Under the pieces are notes generated by a model. The model saw nothing but the letters and a program-made list of their open reading frames with translations. It was not told the origin of the DNA and did not search any database. Below, one piece after another: positions 18,270 through 26,915 of a stretch of 52,053 nucleotides of DNA. Origin of the DNA: Meiothermus sp. (GTDB taxonomy: Bacteria > Deinococcota > Deinococci > Deinococcales > Thermaceae); contig NZ_JANXCG010000006.1 in assembly GCF_025060375.1 (NCBI RefSeq), positions 1-52,053 of the forward strand. The letters are read 5' to 3'. Position 1 is the stretch's first letter, and the number at the start of each line of letters is the position of its first letter. The position numbers and the translations under genes are program-made.

Positions 18270-19469
18270 ATGCGTGCTTGGATAGGCTTTTTGGTGGTTT
18301 TGGGAGTGGCCCTAGCCCAACGCCCAGTGGAAATTCCCTTCTGGCACACCGCAGGACCGCCAGGGCAGGAACCGCTGGAGGAGATGATCCGGGAGTTCAA
18401 TGCCCGACAACGGGAATACCGGATTGTGCCCAGCTTTGTGGGCGACTACCGGGAGGGAGGGCTGAAACTCCTGGCAGCCCTGCGTTCGGGTGGAGCCCCG
18501 GTGCTTTTTCACGCCGAGCTTTCCTTCCTAGGACGGATGGCCCAGGACAACGTGGCACTACCCCTGGATGAGTACCTGGGTGGCATACCAAACGATTTCT
18601 ACCCGGGCTTTCTGGAAGCGGGTCGGTTCCGCGGGCGTACCTACGGCCTGCCCATCGGGCTCTCGGTGCCGGTCTTCTTTTACAACGCCGACCAGTTCGC
18701 CGCCCGCGGGCTGAACCCACCCCGCACCTGGGAGGAGGTGGCCCAGGCGGCCCAACAGCTGACCACCCGGGCAGCTAAGGGATACACGCTCTCCAGCGAC
18801 ATCTACAGCTTCAACGTGTTGGTGATGAGCCGAGGCGGGCGCATTGTGGATGCCCAGGGTCGCCCAGACTTCACCAACCCCAAGGTGGTGGAAAGCCTGG
18901 AGTTCCTGCAGGACATGGTGCGCAGGAACATCGCCCAGAGTCGCAACATCGCCGAGGCCCAGTTCTCGGTGGCCGACTTCTTGCGGACCAAAACCTTCAT
19001 GGGCGTCGCCCCCATCACCATGTGGCCCCTGATTGAGAGCCGGGCTCCCATCCCCTTCCGGCTGGGTGTGGGGGCGGTACCCCGAGCGGAGGGGGGCAAG
19101 GTGCCGCTGGCCGGAGGGACCCTGGTGGTCCTGCGAGGGGCCAGCGAACCCCAGGTGCGCGGTGCGGTGGCCTTCTGGCGCTACCTGATGGAGCCGGCCA
19201 ACATCGCCCGCTGGGTTCGGGCCACCTACTACATGCCCATGCGAAGGGCTGCGCAGGCCCAGCTTGAAGACTTCTACCGCGAAGACCCGCGCCGCCGGGT
19301 GGCCTTCGCCCAGGTGGAACACGCCGACATCTGGCTGCAAGACCCTGAGTTCACGATCTGGTACAGCTACCTGGAGGACGCTCTCGAGCGGGCCCTCAAA
19401 GGCAACGCCAACGCCCGGCAGGTCCTGGAGGAGGCCCAGCGCCGGGCCCTGGCGGTAGAGCGGCGCTAG
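18270..19469 (+). CDS. sugar ABC transporter substrate-binding protein, family 1 (first copy)
   Basis: A 399-residue exported binding protein. The signal peptide ends at about ALAQ; then comes PVEIPFWHTAGPPGQEPLEE, typical of family 1 proteins for glycerol phosphate or oligosaccharides (UgpB-like). It is clearly paralogous to the gene at 19613: both share a GDYREG motif, LLAALRxGGAPVLF, and closely similar C-termini. GGGAGGAAGG precedes the ATG. A perfect terminator follows it, so it may be transcribed with the permeases while the second copy has its own promoter. The ligand is unknown. Confidence 0.92.
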   Translation: MRAWIGFLVVLGVALAQRPVEIPFWHTAGPPGQEPLEEMIREFNARQREYRIVPSFVGDYREGGLKLLAALRSGGAPVLFHAELSFLGRMAQDNVALPLDEYLGGIPNDFYPGFLEAGRFRGRTYGLPIGLSVPVFFYNADQFAARGLNPPRTWEEVAQAAQQLTTRAAKGYTLSSDIYSFNVLVMSRGGRIVDAQGRPDFTNPKVVESLEFLQDMVRRNIAQSRNIAEAQFSVADFLRTKTFMGVAPITMWPLIESRAPIPFRLGVGAVPRAEGGKVPLAGGTLVVLRGASEPQVRGAVAFWRYLMEPANIARWVRATYYMPMRRAAQAQLEDFYREDPRRRVAFAQVEHADIWLQDPEFTIWYSYLEDALERALKGNANARQVLEEAQRRALAVERR

Positions 19470-19486
19470 CACCAAACCGACCGTTG

Positions 19487-19510
19487 GCCCCGGCTCGAGC
19501 CGGGGCTTTT
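19487..19510 (+). terminator. intrinsic terminator between the two binding-protein genes
   Basis: A perfect 20-base palindrome (GCCCCGGCTCGAGCCGGGGC, 19487-19506) is followed directly by TTTT. It starts 18 bases after the stop of the first binding-protein gene. Confidence 0.85.
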
Positions 19511-19559
19511 CCCTTCAGAAGGCCCGCAGGCAGCCGAGAAGCACCCGCCTGACCCGCTG

Positions 19560-19587
19560 CTGACAGCCGGATGGTTTTCTGTAAAAT
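19560..19587 (+). promoter_or_regulatory. promoter of the second binding-protein gene
   Basis: CTGACA (19560-19565), a 16-base spacer and TAAAAT (19582-19587) form a good sigma-A-type promoter. Transcription would begin near 19594, just before the AAGGAGG of the gene at 19613. Confidence 0.7.
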
Positions 19588-19612
19588 GGAGGCTATCCGC
19601 AAGGAGGCATGT

Positions 19613-20809
19613 GTGAGGCGTCTTTTCCTTCTGCTTCTGCTCACCGGAACCGCCCTGGCCCAGACCGAGGTCACCTTCTGGCACAGCATGGACGGCCCCG
19701 CCGAGCGGGCCATCCAGCAGTTCGCCAACGCTTTCAACGCCTCCCAACGCAGCTACCGGGTTACCCCGCGGCTTATCGGCGACTACCGGGAGGGGGAGAC
19801 CCGCCTCCTGGCCGCCCTGCGGACTGGCGGAGCGCCGGTTTTGTTCCAGGCCGAGATCCTTCTCTTCCCAAGGCTGGTGGCCGAAGGGGCGGTGCTGCCC
19901 CTTGACGAGCTGGCCAGCAGCCTACCCAAGGCCTTTACCGACGACCTCTTCGAGGCCGCCTGGGAGTACGGGCTCATCAACAACCGCCGCTACGGACTGC
20001 CCTTCAACACCTCTACCCCAGTGCTCTACTTCAACGAAAGCCAGCTGAGGGCCAAGGGACTTAGGGTGCCCGGCAATTGGCGGGATTTTGAGCAGGTAGC
20101 CCGTGCCCTGACCAGCCGGAGCGCTAAGGGGTTCATCGCCTTATCGGAGTCCTGGACCTTTGAAGCCCAGGTCACCAGCCGTGGGGGCAACCTGGTCACG
20201 GCGGAGGGACGGCCCAACTTCACCTCCCGGGAGGCCGTAGAAACCCTGGAGTTCCTCCAGCGCCTGGGGCGCGAAGGGGTGATCAGCGTGCGCAACCTTT
20301 CGGAGAGTTTTTTCGCGCAGGCCGACTTCATCCGCACCAAGGGGATGATGGTTATGGCCTCCATCGCCAACTGGCCCGCCGCCGAGAACGCCTCCTTTGC
20401 TTTCAAGCTGGGCGTGGCCCCTGTCCCACGAGAACCAGGCGGCAAGGTACCCTTGGGGGGGGCCCAGCTCGTGGTGTTGAGGGGAGCCAGCCCGGAACAG
20501 CAGCGCGGTGCTTTTGAGTTCTGGCGCTTTCTGATGGAGCCCCAGAACATCAAGGCCTGGGTGGAGGCCAGCTACTACGTGCCTTTGCGCAAGTCCGCCA
20601 CCCCCCTGCTAGAGCCCTTTTACCGGGAGAATCCCTACCGCAAGGTGGCCTTCGAGCAGGTAGCGGTAGCCCAGCCCCGACCGAGAACCCCCCAGTTCGC
20701 GGTTTGGCGCAACTTCCTGGAAGAGGCCCTGGAAAAAGCCCTCAAGGGGGGCGTTCCCGCGCGGCAGGCCCTGGAGGAGGCCCAACGCAAGGCCGAGGCG
20801 GCTCGGTAA
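19613..20809 (+). CDS. sugar ABC transporter substrate-binding protein, family 1 (second copy)
   Basis: A 398-residue paralogue of the gene at 18270. It has a signal peptide (RRLFLLLLLTGTALAQ) and a mature start of TEVTFWHSMDGPAERAIQQF. The frame is open 14 codons further, but GTG 19613 follows AAGGAGG (19601-19607) at ideal spacing. It has its own promoter, so it can be expressed separately from the permeases. Possibly the two proteins present different sugars to the same permease pair. It ends four bases before the convergent thioesterase stop, with no terminator visible between them. Confidence 0.92.
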   Translation: MRRLFLLLLLTGTALAQTEVTFWHSMDGPAERAIQQFANAFNASQRSYRVTPRLIGDYREGETRLLAALRTGGAPVLFQAEILLFPRLVAEGAVLPLDELASSLPKAFTDDLFEAAWEYGLINNRRYGLPFNTSTPVLYFNESQLRAKGLRVPGNWRDFEQVARALTSRSAKGFIALSESWTFEAQVTSRGGNLVTAEGRPNFTSREAVETLEFLQRLGREGVISVRNLSESFFAQADFIRTKGMMVMASIANWPAAENASFAFKLGVAPVPREPGGKVPLGGAQLVVLRGASPEQQRGAFEFWRFLMEPQNIKAWVEASYYVPLRKSATPLLEPFYRENPYRKVAFEQVAVAQPRPRTPQFAVWRNFLEEALEKALKGGVPARQALEEAQRKAEAAR

Positions 20810-20813
20810 ACCC

Positions 20814-21182
20814 CTAAAGCGGGTCCACCGGCTTTGGCCTGCCGTCCGGCCCCAGCGCCACCATCACAAAGCCGGCCCGGCAGGCCAGCAAGCGTTCCTC
20901 GCGCTCTATGGGTTCCACCCACATCTCCACCTCGAGCCGCATCGAGGTCCTACCCACCTCCTTCACCCAGGCCACCAGCTCCACAATCGAGCCCTGCGGC
21001 ACCGGATGGCGGAAATCCATGGCATCGGCGTGTACCGTGACCACCTTGGCCCGGGCGTGCCGGGTGGCGGCCACAAAAGCCGCCTCATCCATCCAGGCCA
21101 TGGCCGTGCCACCGAAGAGGCTGCCGTAGTGGTTGCAATCGCCGGGGCGCACTAGGTGCACGGTGCGGGTCTCGCGGCTCAT
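20814..21182 (-). CDS. acyl-CoA thioesterase, hotdog fold
   Basis: A 122-residue YciA/BACH-type hotdog thioesterase that hydrolyses acyl-CoA. The motif DCNHYGSLFGGTAMAWMDEA at residues 15-34 contains the conserved Asn, the GG and the catalytic Asp at the start of the hotdog helix. It is the last gene of the nrdI-nrdE-metE-nrdF transcript. Its ATG overlaps the nrdF stop as ATGA, so it is translated from that message. Why a thioesterase should follow B12-sparing enzymes is unclear. It could be fortuitous, or linked to the CoA esters of B12-dependent mutase metabolism. Confidence 0.88.
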   Translation of the reverse strand: MSRETRTVHLVRPGDCNHYGSLFGGTAMAWMDEAAFVAATRHARAKVVTVHADAMDFRHPVPQGSIVELVAWVKEVGRTSMRLEVEMWVEPIEREERLLACRAGFVMVALGPDGRPKPVDPL

Positions 21183-22471
21183 GCCCCTCCTTGCCGGACC
21201 CGGGCCCGCTCCTCGCGGTAGAGGATGTAGGCCCGGGCTACCTCTGGGTAAGTCCGCATCAGCCCCTCCTCCACCAGGTCCTGAATCTCCTCCACCGAGA
21301 GGCTTTGGCGCTCAGCCCTGCGCTTGATGGGCTCCACCACACCCCGCGCAACCCGCTCCAGTTCTACCGTCACACCCACAGCAGCAGCGGCCTTCCCCAC
21401 CGCCCGCACAATGCGCATCTCATCAAAGGGCACCTCACGCCCATCCCGCTTCCGCACCGGCTTCAGGTCAGGGCTTTCCTCGGGAAAGTAGAAGTCAAGG
21501 TCCGAGAGGGGCTCTACCCGGGTGGTCTTGATGTAGCCGTTGCCCTTGGTGGAGAAAAAGTCGTGGTTCTTGGTCTCGGTGCGCAGGCCGGCCAGCACCA
21601 CCGGGTTCACCTCTTCGGCCTCCACCCCAAAGAAGGGCTCCAGCCCCAGGTTCATCAGGGCCTTATCGGCGTTGTAGCGGGAGAAGGTGCGCACCGCCTC
21701 CTCCAGGCCAATCGGCGCGTAGAGGGCCTGGGTATAGCGAGCCTCGAGGGCATCCAGCCGCTCCAGCAGCCCCAGCACTTCCCCTTGGAGCCTCCTCCGC
21801 TCCCCATCGCTCATCCCCGCGGCCCTTTCCTGGGCCAAGAGGCCCACATACACGCCGTGGATGGCCTCGTCGCGGAGGATTAGGCTGATGATCTCCCCCG
21901 AGCTGGTCAGCCGCCCCTGCCCGGCTAGGTAGAGAGGGTAGAAAAAGCCCGAGTAGAAAAGGTAAGACTCCAGAAGGACGCTCGCGGCCATGGCCCGGTA
22001 CAGGGTAGCTCTGTCGCCAATGGTGGTGTAGGCCTCGTGAATGAGGGCCAGCTTGGCCTGCAGCTCAGGCTGGCGCCGCACCCAGGCAAAAAGCTCCTCA
22101 ATGCGCTCCGAGGTGCAGAGGGTAGAGAAGATGGAGCTGTAGCTCTTGGCGTGCATCTGCTCCATGGCCCCCATGAAGGAAAGCACCGCCTTAGCCTGAA
22201 GGCTCTCCACCCCCAGAGCAATCCGCGGCATCCCCACGCCGCCCTGCAGGGTGTCCAAGAGGGTAAGCCCGGCCAGCACCTCCTCGTAGGCCCGCTGCTC
22301 GGCCCGGCTCAAGGTCATCCAGGACAGCTTGTCGTCGGCCAGGGGGATCTCTTCGTCGGTCCAGAACTGCCGCACGTTCTGGTCCCAGAACATCTTGGTA
22401 TAGGCGTCATCGGGTCGGTTCCAGTTGACCGCGCTGAAGGGGCTTTGTGGGCTGGAGAGGGGTCCGTTCAT
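21179..22471 (-). CDS. nrdF: class Ib ribonucleotide reductase radical subunit with C-terminal ATP-cone
   Basis: NrdF houses the metal-tyrosyl radical used by NrdE to reduce ribonucleoside diphosphates. All expected ligands are present: Asp73 (LLDTLQ), Glu104 and His107 (MEQMH), radical Tyr111, Glu168 (LLESY), and Glu202 and His205 (DEAIH). A normal NrdF is about 320-330 residues; this one has 430. After the R1-binding tail (SDLDFYF, about residue 323-329) comes an added domain of some 90 residues starting PVRKRDGREVPFDEMRIVRA. This is an ATP-cone, the allosteric ATP/dATP switch usually found on the large subunit. The ATG overlaps the metE stop as ATGA. Assignment to class Ib rests on nrdI and the NrdE type. 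Confidence 0.95.
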   Translation of the reverse strand: MNGPLSSPQSPFSAVNWNRPDDAYTKMFWDQNVRQFWTDEEIPLADDKLSWMTLSRAEQRAYEEVLAGLTLLDTLQGGVGMPRIALGVESLQAKAVLSFMGAMEQMHAKSYSSIFSTLCTSERIEELFAWVRRQPELQAKLALIHEAYTTIGDRATLYRAMAASVLLESYLFYSGFFYPLYLAGQGRLTSSGEIISLILRDEAIHGVYVGLLAQERAAGMSDGERRRLQGEVLGLLERLDALEARYTQALYAPIGLEEAVRTFSRYNADKALMNLGLEPFFGVEAEEVNPVVLAGLRTETKNHDFFSTKGNGYIKTTRVEPLSDLDFYFPEESPDLKPVRKRDGREVPFDEMRIVRAVGKAAAAVGVTVELERVARGVVEPIKRRAERQSLSVEEIQDLVEEGLMRTYPEVARAYILYREERARVRQGGA

Positions 22472-24783
22472 AAAGACTCCTGCGGGTTGAGGGGGGATTC
22501 TGCCCGCTTCCGAAGTTGCCGGGCAGCCTCAACAAGGTTGACCAGGGCTGGCTTAACCTCTTCCCATCTGCGGGTTTTCAGGCCGCAGTCGGGGTTGACC
22601 CATATCTGATGGGGGGCTAGGCGCTCTAGGGCCTTCTCCAAAAGCTCCACCATCTCGGCCACGGGCGGCACCCGCGGGGAGTGGATGTCGTAAATCCCGG
22701 GCCCGATCTGGTTGGGGTAGCGGTAGGAGACAAAGGCCTCGAGCAGCTCCATCTTTGAGCGCGAGGCCTCAATGGAGATCACATCGGCGTCCATATCGGC
22801 GATGGACTCGATGATGTCGTTGAACTCGGAGTAGCACATGTGGGTGTGAATCTGGGTCTCATCGGCCACCCCCGAGGCGCACAGCCGGAAGCAGGCCACC
22901 GCCCAGGCCAGGTAGCCGTCCCACTCGGCCCGGCGCAGCGGCAGGCCCTCCCGCAGGGCTGGCTCGTCAATCTGGATGACGCGGATTCCGGCTCGCTCGA
23001 GGTCGGCCACCTCATCCCGAAGGGCCAGGGCAATCTGGCGGCAAACCTGCTCGCGCGGAAGGTCGTCGCGCACAAAAGACCACTGCAGCATGGTCACGGG
23101 CCCGGTCAGCATGCCCTTGACCGGCTTTGAGGTAAGGGACTGGGCGTAGCTCGCCCACTCGAGGGTCATCGGACGGGGGCGCGAGACATCGCCAAAGAGA
23201 ATCGGGGGGCGCACGTAGCGCGAGCCGTAGCTCTGAACCCAACCGTGCTGGGTAAAGGCGTAGCCGCGGAGCTGCTCGGCGAAGTACTGCACCATATCGT
23301 TGCGCTCAAACTCCCCGTGCACGAGGACATCCAGGCCGATTTCCTCCTGCCAGCGCACCGCCTCCTCCACCTTGCTCTTGAGGAAGTCCGTGTAATCGGC
23401 GGCGCTCAGCTCACCCTTGGAGAAAGCAGCCCGGGCCTTGCGCACCTCGCTGGTCTGGGGGAAAGAGCCGATGGTGGTGGTGGGGAAAAGGGGCAGCCCA
23501 AGGCGGGCCTGCTGGACCTCTCGGCGCACCGGGAAAGGGCTCTTGCGGCGGGTCATCTCGGGCGTGATCCGCGCGAGGCGCTCCTGCACCTGAGGGTCGT
23601 GGATCCTGGGCGAGGTGCGGCGCGCGGCCACCGCCGCCGCCGAGGCGGCCAGCTCGTCCCTTACCGCCCCTCGCCCCTGGTTGAGGGCCCGGCCCAGAAT
23701 CGAGAGTTCTTCCAGCTTCTGCACCGCAAAGGCCAGCCAGCTCTTCAGCTCCGGGTCGAGGGCGGTTTCCAAGGAGAGGTCTATCGGCACGTGCAGCAAG
23801 GAGCAAGAAGGGGCGATGATCACCCGGTCTTCCCCCCGCGCCTCCACCACCGGCTCAATCCAATCCAAGATGGCCGGCAGGTTCGCCCGCCAGACGTTGC
23901 GCCCGTCAATCACCCCAAGCGAGAGGGTGAGTTCCCCTGGCGCCTTGAGGAGAACCGCCTCGAGCTCACCGGGGGCGCGCACCAGATCGAGGTGCACCCC
24001 GGCCACCGGCAGGGAAAGCGCGAGCTCGAGGTTCTCCCCGTAACCGCCAAAATAGTTGGTCAGGAGAAGGTTCAGCCCCGGCGCCGCCTCGGCCAGGGCT
24101 GTGTAGGCCCTGCGGAACGCGCTGTGGCTGGCCTCATCGAGGTCAAGCGAGAGCGCCGGCTCGTCCATCTGCACCCACCGGGCGCCGCAGTCGCGCAAGC
24201 GGCGCAGCACCTCGGCGTAGACCGGCAGAAGGCCCTCGAGCCAATCGAGCGGGTTCAGCGTCTTGTCCTTGCTTTTGGCGAGCTTGAGGTAGGTTACCGG
24301 CCCCAGCAGCACCGGCCGGGTCTCGTAGCCCAGGGCTTTGGCCTCCAGGTACTCGTCGATGGGCTTGGTGGAGGCCAGCTGGAAGGTCTGGTCCGGCTCG
24401 AGCTCCGGCACCATGTAGTGGTAGTTGGTATCAAACCACTTGGTCATCTCGAGCGCGGGCAGCCCCCTGGTTTCGCTGCCGCGGGCCATGGCGAAGTAGA
24501 GCTCGAGCGGAACCTCCCCGCCCTTCCACCCATACACCGCTGGAATTGCCCCAACCATAACGCTGGTGTCAAGCACGTGGTCGTAGAAGGAGAAGTCGTT
24601 GCTGGGGATATGGGTGATGCCCAGGGCGTGCTGCCTGGCCCAGTTGGCCTTGCGCAGCCCGCGCCCCACCTCCAGCAGGACGGAGGCAGGAGCCTTGCCC
24701 GACCAAAAATTCTCCAACGCGAACTTCAGCTCCCGCTTGGAGCCGATCCTCGGAAAACCCAAACTGCTGATTGCAACAGGCAC
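22468..24783 (-). CDS. metE: cobalamin-independent methionine synthase
   Basis: MetE transfers the methyl group of methyltetrahydropteroyl-triglutamate to homocysteine to make methionine, without B12. At 771 residues it has the full two-barrel length. It starts with the typical SSLGFPRIGSKRELKFALE. The C-terminal half carries the zinc ligands: HTHMCYSEF near residue 645 and NPDCGLKTR near residue 735. The GTG start is preceded by AAAGGAG. It lies 53 bases after nrdE and overlaps nrdF by four bases, placing it inside the reductase operon under the upstream cobalamin riboswitch. This fits its role as a B12-sparing enzyme. Confidence 0.97.
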   Translation of the reverse strand: MPVAISSLGFPRIGSKRELKFALENFWSGKAPASVLLEVGRGLRKANWARQHALGITHIPSNDFSFYDHVLDTSVMVGAIPAVYGWKGGEVPLELYFAMARGSETRGLPALEMTKWFDTNYHYMVPELEPDQTFQLASTKPIDEYLEAKALGYETRPVLLGPVTYLKLAKSKDKTLNPLDWLEGLLPVYAEVLRRLRDCGARWVQMDEPALSLDLDEASHSAFRRAYTALAEAAPGLNLLLTNYFGGYGENLELALSLPVAGVHLDLVRAPGELEAVLLKAPGELTLSLGVIDGRNVWRANLPAILDWIEPVVEARGEDRVIIAPSCSLLHVPIDLSLETALDPELKSWLAFAVQKLEELSILGRALNQGRGAVRDELAASAAAVAARRTSPRIHDPQVQERLARITPEMTRRKSPFPVRREVQQARLGLPLFPTTTIGSFPQTSEVRKARAAFSKGELSAADYTDFLKSKVEEAVRWQEEIGLDVLVHGEFERNDMVQYFAEQLRGYAFTQHGWVQSYGSRYVRPPILFGDVSRPRPMTLEWASYAQSLTSKPVKGMLTGPVTMLQWSFVRDDLPREQVCRQIALALRDEVADLERAGIRVIQIDEPALREGLPLRRAEWDGYLAWAVACFRLCASGVADETQIHTHMCYSEFNDIIESIADMDADVISIEASRSKMELLEAFVSYRYPNQIGPGIYDIHSPRVPPVAEMVELLEKALERLAPHQIWVNPDCGLKTRRWEEVKPALVNLVEAARQLRKRAESPLNPQESL

Positions 24784-24836
24784 CGCTACTCCTTTCCCGG
24801 TACTCCGAGAAACGTTCCGCTAAGCTGTTAAGTCCA

Positions 24837-26915
24837 TCACACCGCGCAGCTTATGCACTCCTCCACCGAAAGGTTCTTGGTGCGGGTGTAGTAGAGGCTT
24901 TTGAGGCCCTTCTTCCAGGCGTAGATGTAGAGCCGGGCCAGCTCGCGGGTGCTGGTCTCGCTGGTCACATACAACACCGTGCTGATGCCCTGGTCCACGT
25001 GGGGCTGAATCTCGGCCACCAGGTCAATCAGGCGGTACATGTTGATGTGGTAGGCCGACTTGTAGTACCAGTAGGTCTCCTCCGAGAGGAAAGGGGCAGG
25101 GTAGTAGGTGGTGGCGTTGCCGTAGGTGCGGGTCTCCACCACATCCACGATGGGAGCGATGGAGGGGGTGGCGTTTTGGATGTAGCTGATGCTGGCCGTG
25201 GGGGCAATCGCCAGGCGGTAGGCGTGGTAGAGGCCGTGGACCCGCACCTCGTCCCTAAGGCGTGCCCAGTCGGCAGGGGTGGGCAGGGCGATGCCCTCGA
25301 AGAGGCGCCGCACGGCTTCGGTGCGCGGGCGGAAGTCCTCCTCTAGATAGGGCTCGAAGTAGACCCCGCTGGCGTAGTCGGAGCGCTCGAAGCCCTCAAA
25401 GGTCAGCCCGCGCTCCCGGGCAATCTGCATGGAGCGCTCTATGGAGTAGAAGTTCACCGCGGCGAAGAAGCTCCGGGCGAAGTCGCGGGCCTCTTTCGAC
25501 TCGTAGCGGATGCGGTTTTTGGCCAGGTAGCCGTGCAGGTTCATGGCCCCCAGGCCCACCGAGTGGAAGGCCCGGTTGGCCCGGCGCACCCCAGGGGCGT
25601 TCCTAATGTCCGAAAGGTCGCTCACCGCGGTGAGCATGTCCATGGCGGTGTGCACGCTTTCCTGCAGCCCCTTGGACTCCATCACGTTCACGATGTTGAG
25701 TGAGCCCAGGTTGCAGCTGATGTCGTAGCCAATCTGGTCGCCCGCGCCGTAGTCGCCGATGATGGAGGTGGTCTGGAGCTGGAATATCTCGGTGCAGAGG
25801 TTGGACATCTTGATCTGCCCGAGGCCCTTGAGCGGGTGGGCCCGGTTGGCGTTGGACTTGTAGATGAGGTAGGGGTAGCCGGACTCAAACTGGGTCTGGG
25901 CAATGCGGGTGAGCATGGCCCGGGCCGATAGGGGGCGCTTTTTGACCGCGGGATGGGCCAAGAGCTCCTCGTAGCGCCGGTCCAGGTCCATGTCGTCGAG
26001 GTGTTCGCCGAAGGCCTGGTAGACCGAGTAGGGAGCGAAGACATAGAAGTCCTCCCCCCGCTCGGCCAGCTCGAAGAACTTGCTCGGCACAATCAGCCCC
26101 AAGGAGAGGGTCTGAAGGCGGCTTTTCTCGTCGGCATTGATCTTCTTGGTGTCGAGGAACTCCTCCACATCCCAGTGGAAGATGTTGAGGTAGACCGCCC
26201 CGGCCCCCTTGCGCTGGCCCATCTGGTCGGCGTAGTTGAAGGCGTCCTCGAACAGCTTCGCCACCGGCACCACCCCCTTGGCCGCGTGGGCCACGCCCTT
26301 GATGGGCTCTCCCCGCCCCCGCAGCTTGGAGAGGTTGATGGCCACCCCCCCGCCGATTTTGGAGAGCTGCATGGCGGTGTTGAGGGTGTAGCCGATGGAG
26401 TTGAGGGAGTCGTCGAGCTCGAGCAGGAAGCACGAGACCAGCTCCCCCCGCCGGGCCCGGCCCGCGTTCAAGAAGGTGGGGGTGGCGGGCTGGTAGCGCC
26501 CCTCCATCATCGCCCGCACGTAGGCGCGGGCTTTACCCACGTCGCCCTGGGCTAAGTGCAGCGCCACCGCCACAACGCGGTCCTCGTAGCGCTCGAGGTA
26601 GTGTTTTTTATCGTCGGACTTCAGGGCGTAGTCCTTGTAGAACTTGGAGATGGCCATGAAGCTGGCAAAGCGGAAGCCGTAGCTGTAGGCCAGGTCGGAA
26701 AGCTCAAGCAGGTCTTCCTCCCGGTACAGCCGGAAGAAGTCCTCGTAGTAGCCCTCAGCGATCAGGGCCCGCAAGCGCTCGATGGGCCCGGGGAACGACC
26801 TCAGCTTCTTCTGAACCTCCTCCTCAAAGGCCTGGGCGGCCTCGAGATCCTTCTCCAGCTGGAAAAAACCATCTCTCTTGTGCAACAGGGCGCTGTTCAG
26901 CTCAAGGTAGCGCAT
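24837..26915 (-). CDS. nrdE: class Ib ribonucleotide reductase catalytic subunit
   Basis: NrdE reduces ribonucleoside diphosphates to deoxy forms using the radical from NrdF. The 692-residue protein lacks the N-terminal ATP-cone of class Ia enzymes. It has the first redox cysteine in ELVSCFLLELDDS, the KIGGGVAINLSKLRG segment, and the radical site NLCTE (Asn, Cys, Glu). The second redox cysteine is in SCNLGSLNIVNV, APTASISYI follows later, and the C-terminal CISC pair is reduced by a redoxin. Unlike the nearby nrdJ, its NLCTE site has no intein. The ATG lies inside the last codons of nrdI (14-base overlap). Confidence 0.96.
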   Translation of the reverse strand: MRYLELNSALLHKRDGFFQLEKDLEAAQAFEEEVQKKLRSFPGPIERLRALIAEGYYEDFFRLYREEDLLELSDLAYSYGFRFASFMAISKFYKDYALKSDDKKHYLERYEDRVVAVALHLAQGDVGKARAYVRAMMEGRYQPATPTFLNAGRARRGELVSCFLLELDDSLNSIGYTLNTAMQLSKIGGGVAINLSKLRGRGEPIKGVAHAAKGVVPVAKLFEDAFNYADQMGQRKGAGAVYLNIFHWDVEEFLDTKKINADEKSRLQTLSLGLIVPSKFFELAERGEDFYVFAPYSVYQAFGEHLDDMDLDRRYEELLAHPAVKKRPLSARAMLTRIAQTQFESGYPYLIYKSNANRAHPLKGLGQIKMSNLCTEIFQLQTTSIIGDYGAGDQIGYDISCNLGSLNIVNVMESKGLQESVHTAMDMLTAVSDLSDIRNAPGVRRANRAFHSVGLGAMNLHGYLAKNRIRYESKEARDFARSFFAAVNFYSIERSMQIARERGLTFEGFERSDYASGVYFEPYLEEDFRPRTEAVRRLFEGIALPTPADWARLRDEVRVHGLYHAYRLAIAPTASISYIQNATPSIAPIVDVVETRTYGNATTYYPAPFLSEETYWYYKSAYHINMYRLIDLVAEIQPHVDQGISTVLYVTSETSTRELARLYIYAWKKGLKSLYYTRTKNLSVEECISCAV

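Noticed and set aside
23245-24831. Long open frame (528 codons) on the plus strand opposite metE
   Set aside because: It is antisense to a clear metE. Its translation is low-complexity (rich in H, G, R and Q) with no recognisable motif, as expected for the shadow of a high-G+C gene.
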